NCBI RefSeq assembly: GCF_027105055.1
Contig: NZ_CP114264.1
Location: 2,170,001-2,234,000, forward strand
Reading direction: 5' to 3'
Source of the DNA: Acinetobacter sp. TR3
GTDB taxonomy: Bacteria > Pseudomonadota > Gammaproteobacteria > Pseudomonadales > Moraxellaceae
Length of the DNA: 64,000 nucleotides
Each line of letters begins with the position of its first letter. Positions within the stretch are counted from its first letter, which is position 1. A program made the position numbers and the translations under genes. This document shows, in pieces, positions 29,311 to 38,583 of this stretch. Under the pieces are notes generated by a model. The model made no database searches, was not told the DNA's origin, and saw only the letters and a program-made list of their open reading frames with translations.

Positions 29311-29659
29311 AAACACCAACCTTTTGTATAATTTTAAAATATATCAATTGATACATTTTCATTTGCCTGAGCATTAGCAATATTTATGCCATTGAATATA
29401 ATTCTTATGACAACAAATGAGCAAATGCTCAAAGACCTTCCGTGGAAAAGTGAATTTAAAGAATTTTCGACTCAAAAACCTACTATATCTTACTTGTAAA
29501 AGTCTTAGATCGTGTTATTTTCTGAGCACTTCCCTTTAACCAGTCAATTACGAAAACACCGTTTAATCTTAATTCCTTATCAAGAAAATGAACGATATTG
29601 ATCTTTTCCGTAATTACTCTACTTTTTAACTAATTTATCGCAAATTTTCAATTTTATAT
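29311..29659. other. divergent intergenic region, alanine symporter and radA
   Basis: About 350 AT-rich bases with the promoters of both flanking genes implied; no clear hexamer pair, RNA or small gene was recognised. Confidence 0.4.
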
Positions 29660-31051
29660 ATGGCAAAAATTAAAACTGTTTATCGATGTGAACAATGTGG
29701 TGCAGATCATTCTAAATGGGCTGGTCAATGTTCTGAGTGTGGCGAATGGAATAGTCTAGTTGAAGTTCGACTGGAACCAACAGTTAGTCATAGAGCTCAG
29801 CCTAAAATGGGCGGTGGTTATGCTGGTCAAAGTGCTAATATCACAACCCTTAATCAAATCTCAGTTTCACATGAAACTCGTCTACAGACAGGTATTAGCG
29901 AATTCGATCGTGTACTCGGTGGCGGTTTGGTTACAGGCTCTGTTGTACTGATTGGTGGTGATCCAGGTATTGGTAAATCAACAATTTTATTGCAAACCGC
30001 AACTCACATGGCTAGTAAGAAAAGTTCAGCTCTTTATGTCACAGGCGAAGAATCACTTTCACAAGTTGCCTTACGTGCTCAACGTTTAGATCTGCCCACA
30101 GACCAACTCAGAGTTATGGCAGAGACTTGTGTCGAGCGTATATGTGAAGTATTGGCACACGAACGTCCTGCTATTGCAATTCTTGACTCAATTCAAACCC
30201 TATATACAGAAACTCTGCAATCTGCGCCTGGTGGTGTTTCACAAATTCGTGAGTCTGCTGCCCTCTTGACTCGGTTTGCAAAGAATAGCGGTACTGCTTT
30301 ATTCCTTGTAGGTCATGTCACCAAAGAAGGTGCATTAGCTGGTCCACGAGTTTTAGAACATATGGTGGATTGTGTACTTTACTTTGAGGGGCAATCTGAC
30401 TCACGTTATCGCATGATCCGTGCTGTAAAGAACCGTTTTGGTGCAGTGAATGAACTGGGTGTCTTTGCCATGACAGACAAAGGACTTCGAGAAGTTGCCA
30501 ATCCATCTGCAATTTTTCTCAGTCGTTATGATGAAGCGATTCCCGGTTCAATTGTCATGATCAGCCGTGAAGGTACTCGCCCATTGTTAGTCGAAGTACA
30601 AGCTCTAGTCGATGATGCGCATGGTCAACCTCGTCGCGTTGCATTAGGTCTAGAGCAAAACCGTTTGAATATGCTCCTTGCAGTGATGCATCGTCATGGT
30701 GGTGTGCAAACATCTGGACAAGATGTTTATGTCAATGTAGTGGGTGGTTTAAAGATTACCGAGACTGGCTCTGATCTTGCGGTTTTATTGGCTTGTGCAT
30801 CAAGTTTAAGAGGTAAAGCCCTGCCACAACAATTGGCAGTTTTTGGTGAGGTTGGACTGTCTGGTGAGATTCGCCCTGTACCGAATGGTCAAGAAAGATT
30901 AAAAGAAGCGACCAAGCATGGCTTTAAATATGTCATTTTACCAAGAGCTAATGCACCGCAAAAATCTATTGATGGCGTTCAAATCATTGCCGTTGCACGC
31001 TTACATGAGGCTCTCACTGAAGCAATGCAATTGAGTGACGAGTTGACATAA
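29660..31051 (+). CDS. radA: DNA repair protein RadA
   Basis: A 463-residue RecA-like ATPase that helps branch migration and repair of recombination intermediates; in naturally transformable bacteria RadA also extends the incoming strand, which fits with comEC in this window. Order of domains: a Cx2C...Cx2C zinc finger (residues 9-28), the Walker A GGDPGIGKST, the RadA-specific KNRFG motif and a Lon-like C-terminal domain (VNVVGGLKITETGSDLAVLLA). Full length, plus strand, single gene. Confidence 0.97.
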   Translation: MAKIKTVYRCEQCGADHSKWAGQCSECGEWNSLVEVRLEPTVSHRAQPKMGGGYAGQSANITTLNQISVSHETRLQTGISEFDRVLGGGLVTGSVVLIGGDPGIGKSTILLQTATHMASKKSSALYVTGEESLSQVALRAQRLDLPTDQLRVMAETCVERICEVLAHERPAIAILDSIQTLYTETLQSAPGGVSQIRESAALLTRFAKNSGTALFLVGHVTKEGALAGPRVLEHMVDCVLYFEGQSDSRYRMIRAVKNRFGAVNELGVFAMTDKGLREVANPSAIFLSRYDEAIPGSIVMISREGTRPLLVEVQALVDDAHGQPRRVALGLEQNRLNMLLAVMHRHGGVQTSGQDVYVNVVGGLKITETGSDLAVLLACASSLRGKALPQQLAVFGEVGLSGEIRPVPNGQERLKEATKHGFKYVILPRANAPQKSIDGVQIIAVARLHEALTEAMQLSDELT

Positions 31052-31133
31052 AAAAACATATTTTTATAGTTGAAATTACAGGTGAATGCCTGCATAAATA
31101 CACTTACAAATAGGATTTAAATAGGAATTTTCG

Positions 31134-32114
31134 ATGCAAGTACACCAGCGTGGCTTGATGGCAGCTCTTTTAATGGCAACATTGGTTGCTGCACCACTTG
31201 CAGAAGCAAAACGTGCAGGTGGTGGAAAAAGCCACGGTATGAGCAGATCTAGTTCATCTAGCCAATCTTATCAACCATCACGTCAAGCTGCTCCTGCTCA
31301 ACAACAAACTGCACCTCAAAAATCAGGTCCTGGTGTTGGTTCAATGGTTGCAGCTGGTGTAGCAGGTGCAGCGGTAGGTGCAGTTGCAGCGAATGCTTTA
31401 GCTGATGATAAACCACATAACCCAACTGCCACTGATCAGCAAACAGCGAATGCTCAAGCCGCACAACAAGCCCAAGAGCAAGAGAAAAAAAGTGGAGTCC
31501 CAACTTGGATTTGGTTATTACTGATCGCAGGCGGTGCTTTCTTTATTTTCCGTAAATTCAGCGGTAAACAAAAAGTAGCTGCAAACAATCCTTATGCGCC
31601 AAATAATAACGGTCAAAATAATTTTGGTCGCCAAAATACAGCGCCTGCAGGTGACAATACCAATATTTTTGGTCAATCTGTCGGTGGCGGTACGGCTGCT
31701 CCTCAAGCACCATTTGGTGGTGCATCAATGAGTAATGGCAATCAGTTACCAGATGGTACTGAACCTGCTGCGTTCTTACGTGTAGCTCGTCAGCGTTTTA
31801 ATCATATTCAATCAGTGAATAGTGCCAGTAATATTGAAGAAATTCGTCGTTATTTAACGCCTGAACTTTATTCATCTATGTACAGTGACATTATGGCCAA
31901 CCAAGACCAAGATGTTGCAGAATTTAGTAATCTAAACGCAATGGTTGTAGATAGGGCTACTGAAAATGGTCAGTACGTTGTTAGCGTACGTTTTACTGGA
32001 ACAGTGAGCGAAGATTTAAATAGCTTGCCACAACCTTTCACCGAAATTTGGCATTTTGTTAAGCCTGCTGGTTCGCAACAAGATTGGGTTGTTGCGGGTA
32101 TTCAACAAGCTTAA
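31134..32114 (+). CDS. Tim44-like domain protein, exported or membrane-anchored
   Basis: A 326-residue protein with an N-terminal signal sequence (about residues 1-25, ending LAEAKRAGGG), a Gln/Ala/Ser-rich low-complexity region, one membrane helix (VPTWIWLLLIAGGAFFIF, about residues 122-140), a Gly/Asn/Gln-rich linker and a C-terminal Tim44-like domain (from AFLRVARQRFNHIQSVNSAS to the end). Bacterial Tim44-like proteins are widespread, but their function is unclear. It follows radA by 80 bases and ends at a strong terminator. Confidence 0.82.
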   Translation: MQVHQRGLMAALLMATLVAAPLAEAKRAGGGKSHGMSRSSSSSQSYQPSRQAAPAQQQTAPQKSGPGVGSMVAAGVAGAAVGAVAANALADDKPHNPTATDQQTANAQAAQQAQEQEKKSGVPTWIWLLLIAGGAFFIFRKFSGKQKVAANNPYAPNNNGQNNFGRQNTAPAGDNTNIFGQSVGGGTAAPQAPFGGASMSNGNQLPDGTEPAAFLRVARQRFNHIQSVNSASNIEEIRRYLTPELYSSMYSDIMANQDQDVAEFSNLNAMVVDRATENGQYVVSVRFTGTVSEDLNSLPQPFTEIWHFVKPAGSQQDWVVAGIQQA

Positions 32115-32141
32115 TTGAATTGAACATCATGTAATACATGC

Positions 32142-32170
32142 AAAGAGCTGTTTCGACAGCTCTTTTTTTA
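32142..32170 (+). terminator. intrinsic terminator after Tim44-like gene
   Basis: Perfect 10-bp stem AAAGAGCTGT / ACAGCTCTTT around TTCG, followed by a T run. Confidence 0.92.
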
Positions 32171-32331
32171 TCGATGTTTAGAGATAGAAATAAAAAAAGC
32201 CACTCTCTATTTTGGAGAATGGCGGAGTGTAAACCCTAATTTCGATTGCCTATATTTTTAAATAGATTTAAACAGGCAGTTAAGTAAACTGTATATCTCA
32301 GTTATCTTAGCGGATAATCAAGAATAAAAAT

Positions 32332-32361
32332 ATTCCTCGTTTGGGGAATAAAACTTTTTTT
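32332..32361 (+). terminator. orphan terminator-like hairpin
   Basis: Stem ATTCCTC / GGGGAAT (one G-U pair) around GTTT, then AAAAC and eight T (ending 32361). No gene precedes it on this strand after the terminator at 32142-32170, so it may end a small RNA or be non-functional. Confidence 0.35.
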
Positions 32362-32412
32362 GTAATAGGTTCACGTAGATCTTCTTCGCTTATTTAGGAA
32401 CAATCATTACTT

Positions 32413-32540
32413 CAGGCATTCAGGCATTCAGGCATTCAGGCATTCAGGCATTCAGGCATTCAGGCATTCAGGCATTCAGGCATTCAGGCATTCAGGCATT
32501 CAGGCATTCAGGCATTCAGGCATTCAGGCATTCAGGCATT
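32413..32540. repeat. octamer tandem repeat, 16 perfect copies of CAGGCATT
   Basis: 128 bases made of exactly sixteen identical 8-bp units, with no mismatch. Flanks are TT before and CAAATTAG after. Because 8 is not a multiple of 3, all three forward frames read the same repeating octapeptide (QAFRHSGI) without a stop; the reverse strand has TGA stops. It lies between two terminators, about 140 bases from the end of the pit gene. Such perfect arrays change copy number by slippage. Confidence 0.97.
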
Positions 32541-32620
32541 CAAATTAGAACAAATCTATTTGAGTTAGAGCCTAATATTCTTGGTTTGTGTCCGTATCTA
32601 TCGCTATCTTATGACCCATA

Positions 32621-32648
32621 AAAAAGCTTTGCCGAGGCAAAGCTTTTT
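32621..32648. terminator. intrinsic terminator after pit
   Basis: Stem AAAAAGCTTTGCC / GGCAAAGCTTTTT with a 2-base loop core, 30 bases past the pit stop. Confidence 0.9.
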
Positions 32649-32678
32649 AAAATGATTTTAGCTTTAAAACAAATCAAA

Positions 32679-34307
32679 TCATGATACAAACTGTAAGAAC
32701 AACCAGTATAAGCCACCAGATAAACAAATCGTTGCTGGCAATGTAAATATCCATGCTGAAAGAATGGTTTTCACTGTAGCAAAATTTAAACCAGATCTGT
32801 TTGCCACCATCGTACCCGCAACAGCACTGTTTAGAACGTGAGTTGTTGAAACTGGCATACCTAAACCATCAGCAGCAGCAATCGTTGTCATTGCAACAAG
32901 TTCAGCAGACATCCCTTGACCATAAGTCATATGATTCTTACCAATACGTTCGCCCACTGTAACCACAATACGCTTCCACCCCACCATCGTACCTAAGCCA
33001 AGCGCAAGTGCCACCGCAACTTTAACCCAATTCGGAATATATTGTAGGAATGAATCAAGATTACTACGGTATTCTTTTACCACTTTGGCTTGGTCTTTAT
33101 CCATTTCTGGCAAAGCTTTCGCTTTATCTAATCGCTTGAAAGTAGTCGTACTCAAATACATATCATTGCGAATTTCACTGACCGCAGCTTCTGGGATCGC
33201 TTTAAGATCGCCATAATCTGCAACACGTGTACCTAGGTGCGCTGTCATACTTGCTAATGCAGGTACAACTTCAGCCGTTTGCTCTTTGGTTTGAATATAT
33301 TTGGTCAATACAGCACGCGCTTTCTCATCTGAAAACTCATTCTGATTTACATTTAAAACAGTTGCTGTTTGAGTTGAAAGTTGCTCAAATGATTGTAAAT
33401 GCTCAGCATCTAAACTCTTATTCAATGAGTAAGCTAAAGGAACTAGACCAATCAAAATCAACATGATCAAGCCCATACCTTTTTGACCATCATTTGAACC
33501 ATGTGCAAAACTTACACCAGTACAAGTGAAAATCAAGATCGCACGAATTAATGGTGGCGGTGGTTTATTGCCCTCAGGTGGTTGGAAAAGTTCAAGTTGA
33601 CGCTTGAAAATTGTTTTCACCAACAAAAATACGATTGCAGCAAATGCAAAACCGATTAATGGAGAAAATAATAAAGCTTTACCAACTTTGATCACTTGAT
33701 CCATATCAATACCACTTGCTGTACCTGTTGAGGCATTTAACAAGTGATTCATGATCCCTACACCTAAAATCGAACCGATTAAGGTATGTGAACTTGAGGC
33801 TGGAATACCAAGAAACCACGTTCCTAGATTCCAAAGAATCGCAGCAATCAGCAGTGCGAAAACCATCGCAAAACCTGCTCCACTGCCAACATTCATAATC
33901 AGTTCAACAGGAAGTAAAGCAATAATACCGTACGCAACTGCGCCACTCGCTACCATAACCCCAAGGAAGTTACAGAAACCAGCCCACATCACTGCAACGG
34001 GTGCAGGTAATGCATTGGTATAGATGACCGTTGCAACCGCATTGGCGGTATCATGGAAACCATTGACAAATTCAAAGCCTAAAGCAATGAAAAGTGCCGT
34101 AGATAGAAGAATAACTGAATATAAACTCAAAGGTGGTACATGCGCTAAGTCAGCACTCACCTGAAAACCAATATAAATAAGTGTTGCAATAATAATTGTT
34201 AAAAACACCGGCATAAAAAATTTCGGTGTTGGTACATGTACATTCGTCGATTTTGCCGTAGAACTGGCAAGCGGTGAATCCGAAACAGGAGGAAGATTAG
34301 AATTCAT
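32679..34307 (-). CDS. pitA: Pit-family inorganic phosphate transporter
   Basis: A 542-residue PiT-family symporter that imports phosphate, often as a metal-phosphate complex, with protons. The paired PiT signatures are visible: GFHDTANAVATVIYT in the N-terminal half and SFAHGSNDGQKGMG in the middle; the C-terminal half has GLGMPVSTTHVLNSAVAGTM. A hydrophilic loop of about 150 residues separates them. The ATG at 34307 (MNSNLPPVSD) is chosen because the upstream extension does not look coding, but no clear Shine-Dalgarno lies next to it. A PhoB-box-like repeat and a hairpin lie just upstream. Confidence 0.9.
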   Translation of the reverse strand: MNSNLPPVSDSPLASSTAKSTNVHVPTPKFFMPVFLTIIIATLIYIGFQVSADLAHVPPLSLYSVILLSTALFIALGFEFVNGFHDTANAVATVIYTNALPAPVAVMWAGFCNFLGVMVASGAVAYGIIALLPVELIMNVGSGAGFAMVFALLIAAILWNLGTWFLGIPASSSHTLIGSILGVGIMNHLLNASTGTASGIDMDQVIKVGKALLFSPLIGFAFAAIVFLLVKTIFKRQLELFQPPEGNKPPPPLIRAILIFTCTGVSFAHGSNDGQKGMGLIMLILIGLVPLAYSLNKSLDAEHLQSFEQLSTQTATVLNVNQNEFSDEKARAVLTKYIQTKEQTAEVVPALASMTAHLGTRVADYGDLKAIPEAAVSEIRNDMYLSTTTFKRLDKAKALPEMDKDQAKVVKEYRSNLDSFLQYIPNWVKVAVALALGLGTMVGWKRIVVTVGERIGKNHMTYGQGMSAELVAMTTIAAADGLGMPVSTTHVLNSAVAGTMVANRSGLNFATVKTILSAWIFTLPATICLSGGLYWLFLQFVS

Positions 34308-34317
34308 GTAGACGGTA

Positions 34318-34337
34318 AGAGGATAATAAAATCCTCT
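34318..34337 (-). promoter_or_regulatory. hairpin in pit leader
   Basis: Perfect 7-bp stem AGAGGAT / ATCCTCT with a 6-nt loop, about 11 bases before the pit start codon. The only purine-rich, Shine-Dalgarno-like sequence in the leader (AGAGGA) sits in its 5' arm. Confidence 0.45.
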
Positions 34338-34355
34338 GTATTGTTTAATTAAATT

Positions 34356-34373
34356 ATGACAATTATATGACAA
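34356..34373 (-). promoter_or_regulatory. PhoB-box-like direct repeat upstream of pit
   Basis: Minus strand TTGTCAT-ATAA-TTGTCAT: two identical 7-base units 11 bases apart, the exact unit length and spacing of a Pho box (consensus CTGTCAT-N4-CTGTCA). It ends about 50 bases before the pit start codon, a normal place for a PhoB-bound promoter. Confidence 0.65.
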
Positions 34374-34614
34374 AGGACTGTCATATGAAGCCAAATTTTC
34401 ATATTTTTCTTACATTTTTTTGTATTTTTCAAAGAAAAAATCATCTAAATATTCATTTAAACCGTATAAAAACAATACTTTAAGTCAAAAAAATTTTACT
34501 CAGAACTATTTGTCTGATTTTGCAACAAACACAACGAAATATAAAACTTAGTTGTCATATTTCAAAATACATGTCGTCTTCTTAGGCATTATTCACCGAA
34601 ATTATTGCAATTTC

Positions 34615-34632
34615 ATGAAAGTTTTATGACAT
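34615..34632 (-). promoter_or_regulatory. second, weaker PhoB-box-like repeat
   Basis: Minus strand ATGTCAT-AAAA-CTTTCAT: each half differs from the CTGTCAT consensus at one position, with correct spacing. It lies about 310 bases before pit and 110 before metH, so its target is uncertain. Confidence 0.35.
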
Positions 34633-34696
34633 TTTCCATTTGAACCAATGAATCACCTCAAGCTAATGCTGAAAATACGCGCTTTTTCTGCGCTTC

Positions 34697-34705
34697 TGTT
34701 ACAAT
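34697..34705 (+). promoter_or_regulatory. extended -10 promoter candidate for metH
   Basis: TGT-TACAAT (hexamer at 34700-34705), about 40 bases before the metH ATG. No good -35 is seen. The remaining 34374-34745 sequence holds no recognised cobalamin riboswitch. Confidence 0.5.
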
Positions 34706-34745
34706 GCCCCTGCTTTTTTATATTGATTATCTACTGGGGTTCCTT

Positions 34746-37700
34746 ATGTCCACGCTTGCCACCCTAAAATCACTTCTTGCTCAACGCATTCTCATTATTG
34801 ACGGTGCAATGGGAACGATGATCCAGCGCCATAAATTAGAAGAAGAAGATTATCGTGGTGAACGTTTTGCAGACTGGGCATCAGACCTAAAAGGCAATAA
34901 CGACTTATTGGTTTTAACCCAACCCCAAATTATTCAAGGAATTCATGAAGCCTATTTAGATGCTGGTGCAGATATTATTGAAACCAACAGCTTTAATGGC
35001 ACACGCGTTTCAATGTCTGACTATCACATGGAAGACCTCGTTCCAGAGATCAACCGTGAAGCAGCACGTCTAGCACGTGCGGCATGTGACAAATATTCAA
35101 CCCCAGATAAACCACGCTTCGTTGCAGGTGTACTTGGCCCAACCTCGCGTACTTGTTCCATTTCACCCAATGTAAATGATCCTGCGTTCCGTAACATTAC
35201 TTTTGATGAACTCAAAGAAAACTATATCGAAGCCACTCATGCCTTGATCGAAGGCGGTGCAGACATCATCTTGATTGAAACTGTGTTCGATACCTTGAAC
35301 TGTAAAGCTGCGATCTTTGCAGTAAAAGAAGTATTTAAGCAACTTGGTCATGAACTTCCGTTAATGATCTCAGGCACGATTACCGATGCATCAGGTCGTA
35401 CTTTAACAGGCCAAACCGCTGAAGCGTTCTGGAACTCGGTTCGCCACGGTGATTTACTCTCAATTGGTTTTAACTGTGCCTTGGGTGCGGATGCCATGCG
35501 TCCACACGTGAAAACCATTGCGGATGTTGCCGATACTTTTGTCTCTGCCCATCCAAACGCGGGGTTACCAAATGCTTTTGGTGAATATGATGAAACACCA
35601 GAACAAACAGCAGCGTTCATCAAAGAATTTGCAGAAAGTGGTTTAATCAATATTACAGGTGGTTGCTGTGGTACCACGCCTGATCATATCCGTGCCATTT
35701 ACAATGCGGTTAAAGATATAAAACCACGTCAGATTCCTGAAACAAAGCCTGCATGTCGTTTAAGTGGTTTAGAACCATTTAATATTTATGATGATTCATT
35801 GTTCGTCAATGTCGGTGAACGTACCAACGTCACGGGTTCAAAAAAATTCCTACGTCTCATCCGTGAAGAAAAATTTGCCGAAGCTTTAGAAGTAGCTCAG
35901 CAACAAGTGGAAGCTGGTGCACAAATCATCGACATTAATATGGATGAAGGAATGCTCGATTCGCAAAATGCGATGGTACATTTCTTAAATCTTGTGGCAT
36001 CTGAGCCAGATATTTCTCGTGTACCGATCATGATTGACTCATCGAAATGGGAAATCATTGAAGCAGGCTTAAAATGTGTACAAGGTAAGCCTGTCGTGAA
36101 CTCGATTTCCTTAAAAGAAGGTTATGATGAGTTTGTCGAAAAGGCTCGTCTATGCCGTCAGTACGGTGCTGCGATTATTGTCATGGCATTTGATGAAACA
36201 GGTCAGGCAGATACGGCTGCACGCAAACGTGAAATCTGTAAACGTTCTTATGATGTTTTGGTCAATGAGGTGGGCTTCCCTGCCGAAGATATTATTTTTG
36301 ACCCGAACGTGTTTGCAGTCGCAACAGGGATTGAAGAACATAATAACTATGGCGTCGATTTTATTGAAGCCACAGGTTGGATCAAACAAAACCTACCGCA
36401 TGCCATGATTTCAGGTGGTGTATCCAACGTATCCTTCTCATTCCGTGGTAATGAACCAGTACGTGAAGCAATTCACTCGGTATTCCTTTACCATGCCATT
36501 AAACAAGGCATGACCATGGGGATCGTGAATGCTGGCCAAATGGCGATTTATGATGATATTCCCAAAGAACTCAAAGATGCGGTTGAAGATGTTGTACTGA
36601 ACCAAAACCAGGGTGAATCAGGTCAAAACGCCACAGAAAAACTGCTTGAAGTGGCAGAAAAATTCCGTGGTCATAGTGGCGCACAGCGTGAAGCTGAAAA
36701 CCTTGAATGGCGCAATGAGTCGGTAGAAAAACGTCTCGAATATGCCTTAGTCAAAGGGATTACTACCTTTATTGATCAAGATACCGAAGAAGCCCGCCTT
36801 AAAGCCAAACGTCCACTTGATGTCATTGAAGGCGCATTGATGGACGGTATGAATGTCGTGGGCGACTTATTCGGTTCAGGCAAAATGTTCCTGCCGCAAG
36901 TGGTGAAATCTGCACGTGTCATGAAGCAAGCCGTAGCGTGGCTCAATCCCTACATCGAAGCTGAAAAGACAGGAAACCAGTCTAAAGGCAAAGTATTGAT
37001 GGCGACCGTAAAAGGTGACGTACACGATATTGGTAAAAATATCGTGGGTGTGGTCTTGGGTTGTAATGGTTATGACATCGTTGACCTTGGTGTGATGGTC
37101 CCTGCGGAAAAAATTCTGCAAACTGCGATGGATGAGAAATGTGACATTATTGGTTTATCTGGCTTGATCACGCCATCTTTGGATGAAATGGTGTTTGTTG
37201 CCAAAGAAATGCAACGTAAAGGCTTTAACATTCCATTGTTGATTGGTGGCGCAACCACTTCGAAAGCACACACTGCGGTGAAGATTGATCCGCAATATTC
37301 AAATGATGCGGTGATCTATGTGGCCGATGCTTCACGTGCAGTGGGTGTTGCAACTACCCTGCTCTCGAAAGAAATGCGTGGCAACTTTATTGCAGAACAT
37401 CGTGCTGAATATGCCAAGATTCGTGAGCGTTTAGCCAATAAGCAACCAAAAGCAGCCAAACTCAGCTATGCCGAATCGATTGAAAATGGTTTCAAGGTGG
37501 ATGACAACTATGTCCCACCAATTCCAAACACTTTGGGTACGCAAGTCATTACCAATTATCCATTGGCAACACTAGTTGAATATTTTGACTGGACACCATT
37601 CTTTATCTCTTGGAGCTTGGCAGGTAAATTCCCGAAAATCCTGACAGATGAAGTTGTTGGTGAAGCAGCCACTGATTTGTATAACCAAGCACAAGAGATG

Positions 37701-38432
37701 CTGAAAGACATTATCGAGAATAACCGTTTTGATGCCCGTGCTGTATTTGGTCTATACCCTGCACAACGTACAGGCGCAGATACCGTCAGCGTGTTTGATG
37801 AATCTGGTCAAAAAGTTACGCATACTTTTGAACATATTCGTCAGCAATCTGACAAAGTCACAGGTAAACCAAACTTATCTTTAGCCGACTTTATTAGTAC
37901 CTCGAAAGACAATACTGACTATCTCGGTGGTTTCACTGTGTCGATCTTCGGTGCAGAGGAGTTGGCGAATGAATATAAAGCCAAAGGTGATGATTACTCT
38001 GCAATCTTGGTTCAGTCTTTGGCCGATCGTTTTGCTGAAGCATTTGCCGAGCATTTGCATGAGCGTATTCGTAAAGAGTTCTGGGGCTATAAAGCCGATG
38101 AGACTTTGGGCAATGAAGAATTAATCAAAGAGAAGTATGTCGGTATTCGTCCTGCACCTGGTTACCCTGCTTGTCCTGAGCATTCTGAAAAAGCAGTGCT
38201 GTTTGACTGGTTAGGTTCGGAAGCGAAAATCGGTACCAAGTTGACTGAACACTTTGCGATGATGCCACCTTCTTCTGTGAGTGGTTTCTATTATTCGCAC
38301 CCTGAAAGTGAATATTTTAACGTGGGCAAGATTTCTCAGGATCAGCTTGAAGATTATGCAAAGCGTAAAGGCTGGACACTGGATGAAGCGAAGCGTTGGT
38401 TAGCACCGAATTTAGATGATTCGATTGGTTAA
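34746..38432 (+). CDS. metH: cobalamin-dependent methionine synthase
   Basis: A 1228-residue modular enzyme that moves a methyl group from methyltetrahydrofolate to homocysteine through cobalamin. Domains in order: homocysteine-binding barrel (about 1-330, zinc ligands in [11 protein letters not shown]), pterin-binding domain (about 355-615, [13 protein letters not shown]), cobalamin cap, B12-binding domain ([15 protein letters not shown], with the His that coordinates cobalt, about residue 760) and the AdoMet reactivation domain ([15 protein letters not shown], about residue 1140). The ATG at 34746 gives the usual N terminus after a GGGG Shine-Dalgarno. All domains are intact; base composition is more GC-rich than the genes after it. 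Confidence 0.98.
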   Translation: MSTLATLKSLLAQRILIIDGAMGTMIQRHKLEEEDYRGERFADWASDLKGNNDLLVLTQPQIIQGIHEAYLDAGADIIETNSFNGTRVSMSDYHMEDLVPEINREAARLARAACDKYSTPDKPRFVAGVLGPTSRTCSISPNVNDPAFRNITFDELKENYIEATHALIEGGADIILIETVFDTLNCKAAIFAVKEVFKQLGHELPLMISGTITDASGRTLTGQTAEAFWNSVRHGDLLSIGFNCALGADAMRPHVKTIADVADTFVSAHPNAGLPNAFGEYDETPEQTAAFIKEFAESGLINITGGCCGTTPDHIRAIYNAVKDIKPRQIPETKPACRLSGLEPFNIYDDSLFVNVGERTNVTGSKKFLRLIREEKFAEALEVAQQQVEAGAQIIDINMDEGMLDSQNAMVHFLNLVASEPDISRVPIMIDSSKWEIIEAGLKCVQGKPVVNSISLKEGYDEFVEKARLCRQYGAAIIVMAFDETGQADTAARKREICKRSYDVLVNEVGFPAEDIIFDPNVFAVATGIEEHNNYGVDFIEATGWIKQNLPHAMISGGVSNVSFSFRGNEPVREAIHSVFLYHAIKQGMTMGIVNAGQMAIYDDIPKELKDAVEDVVLNQNQGESGQNATEKLLEVAEKFRGHSGAQREAENLEWRNESVEKRLEYALVKGITTFIDQDTEEARLKAKRPLDVIEGALMDGMNVVGDLFGSGKMFLPQVVKSARVMKQAVAWLNPYIEAEKTGNQSKGKVLMATVKGDVHDIGKNIVGVVLGCNGYDIVDLGVMVPAEKILQTAMDEKCDIIGLSGLITPSLDEMVFVAKEMQRKGFNIPLLIGGATTSKAHTAVKIDPQYSNDAVIYVADASRAVGVATTLLSKEMRGNFIAEHRAEYAKIRERLANKQPKAAKLSYAESIENGFKVDDNYVPPIPNTLGTQVITNYPLATLVEYFDWTPFFISWSLAGKFPKILTDEVVGEAATDLYNQAQEMLKDIIENNRFDARAVFGLYPAQRTGADTVSVFDESGQKVTHTFEHIRQQSDKVTGKPNLSLADFISTSKDNTDYLGGFTVSIFGAEELANEYKAKGDDYSAILVQSLADRFAEAFAEHLHERIRKEFWGYKADETLGNEELIKEKYVGIRPAPGYPACPEHSEKAVLFDWLGSEAKIGTKLTEHFAMMPPSSVSGFYYSHPESEYFNVGKISQDQLEDYAKRKGWTLDEAKRWLAPNLDDSIG

Positions 38433-38434
38433 TT

Positions 38435-38533
38435 GAATCCCCCTAAATCCCCCTTTATAAAAGGGGGACTTTCACGTATCTAATAAATTACGTGACCGCT
38501 CCTCCCTTTTTCAAAGGGAGGTTCGGAGGGATT
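38435..38533. repeat. dispersed palindromic repeat, left copy
   Basis: About 99 bases made of two hairpin blocks: TCCCCCTTTATAAAAGGGGGA and, 45 bases on, CTCCCTTTTTCAAAGGGAG, with a CCCCCTAAAT lead and a GGAGGGATT tail. It begins three bases after the metH stop. The copy at 39893-39998 is organised as its reverse complement. Confidence 0.85.
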
Positions 38534-38583
38534 AGTTTAGTAATTTTATGTTAATATAATTTATATTTCTTAAATAAAAACTT

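Larger units (their letters stand above)
32115..32678. other. intergenic region with terminators and octamer repeat
   Basis: About 560 bases between convergent genes. From left to right: the terminator of the Tim44-like gene, an imperfect hairpin at 32198-32225, a second terminator-like hairpin at 32332-32349, the 16-copy CAGGCATT array, and the pit terminator. No gene of more than about 40 codons was seen outside the array. Confidence 0.6.

Noticed and set aside
32413..32540. Tandem units as a CRISPR array
   Set aside because: Units are 8 bases with no spacers between them, and no cas genes are in the window.
34374..34745. Cobalamin riboswitch before metH
   Set aside because: No B12-box-like sequence or suitable stem set was seen in the short leader.
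35348..35677. 109-codon frame opposite metH
   Set aside because: Fully inside the well-conserved metH coding region; shadow.
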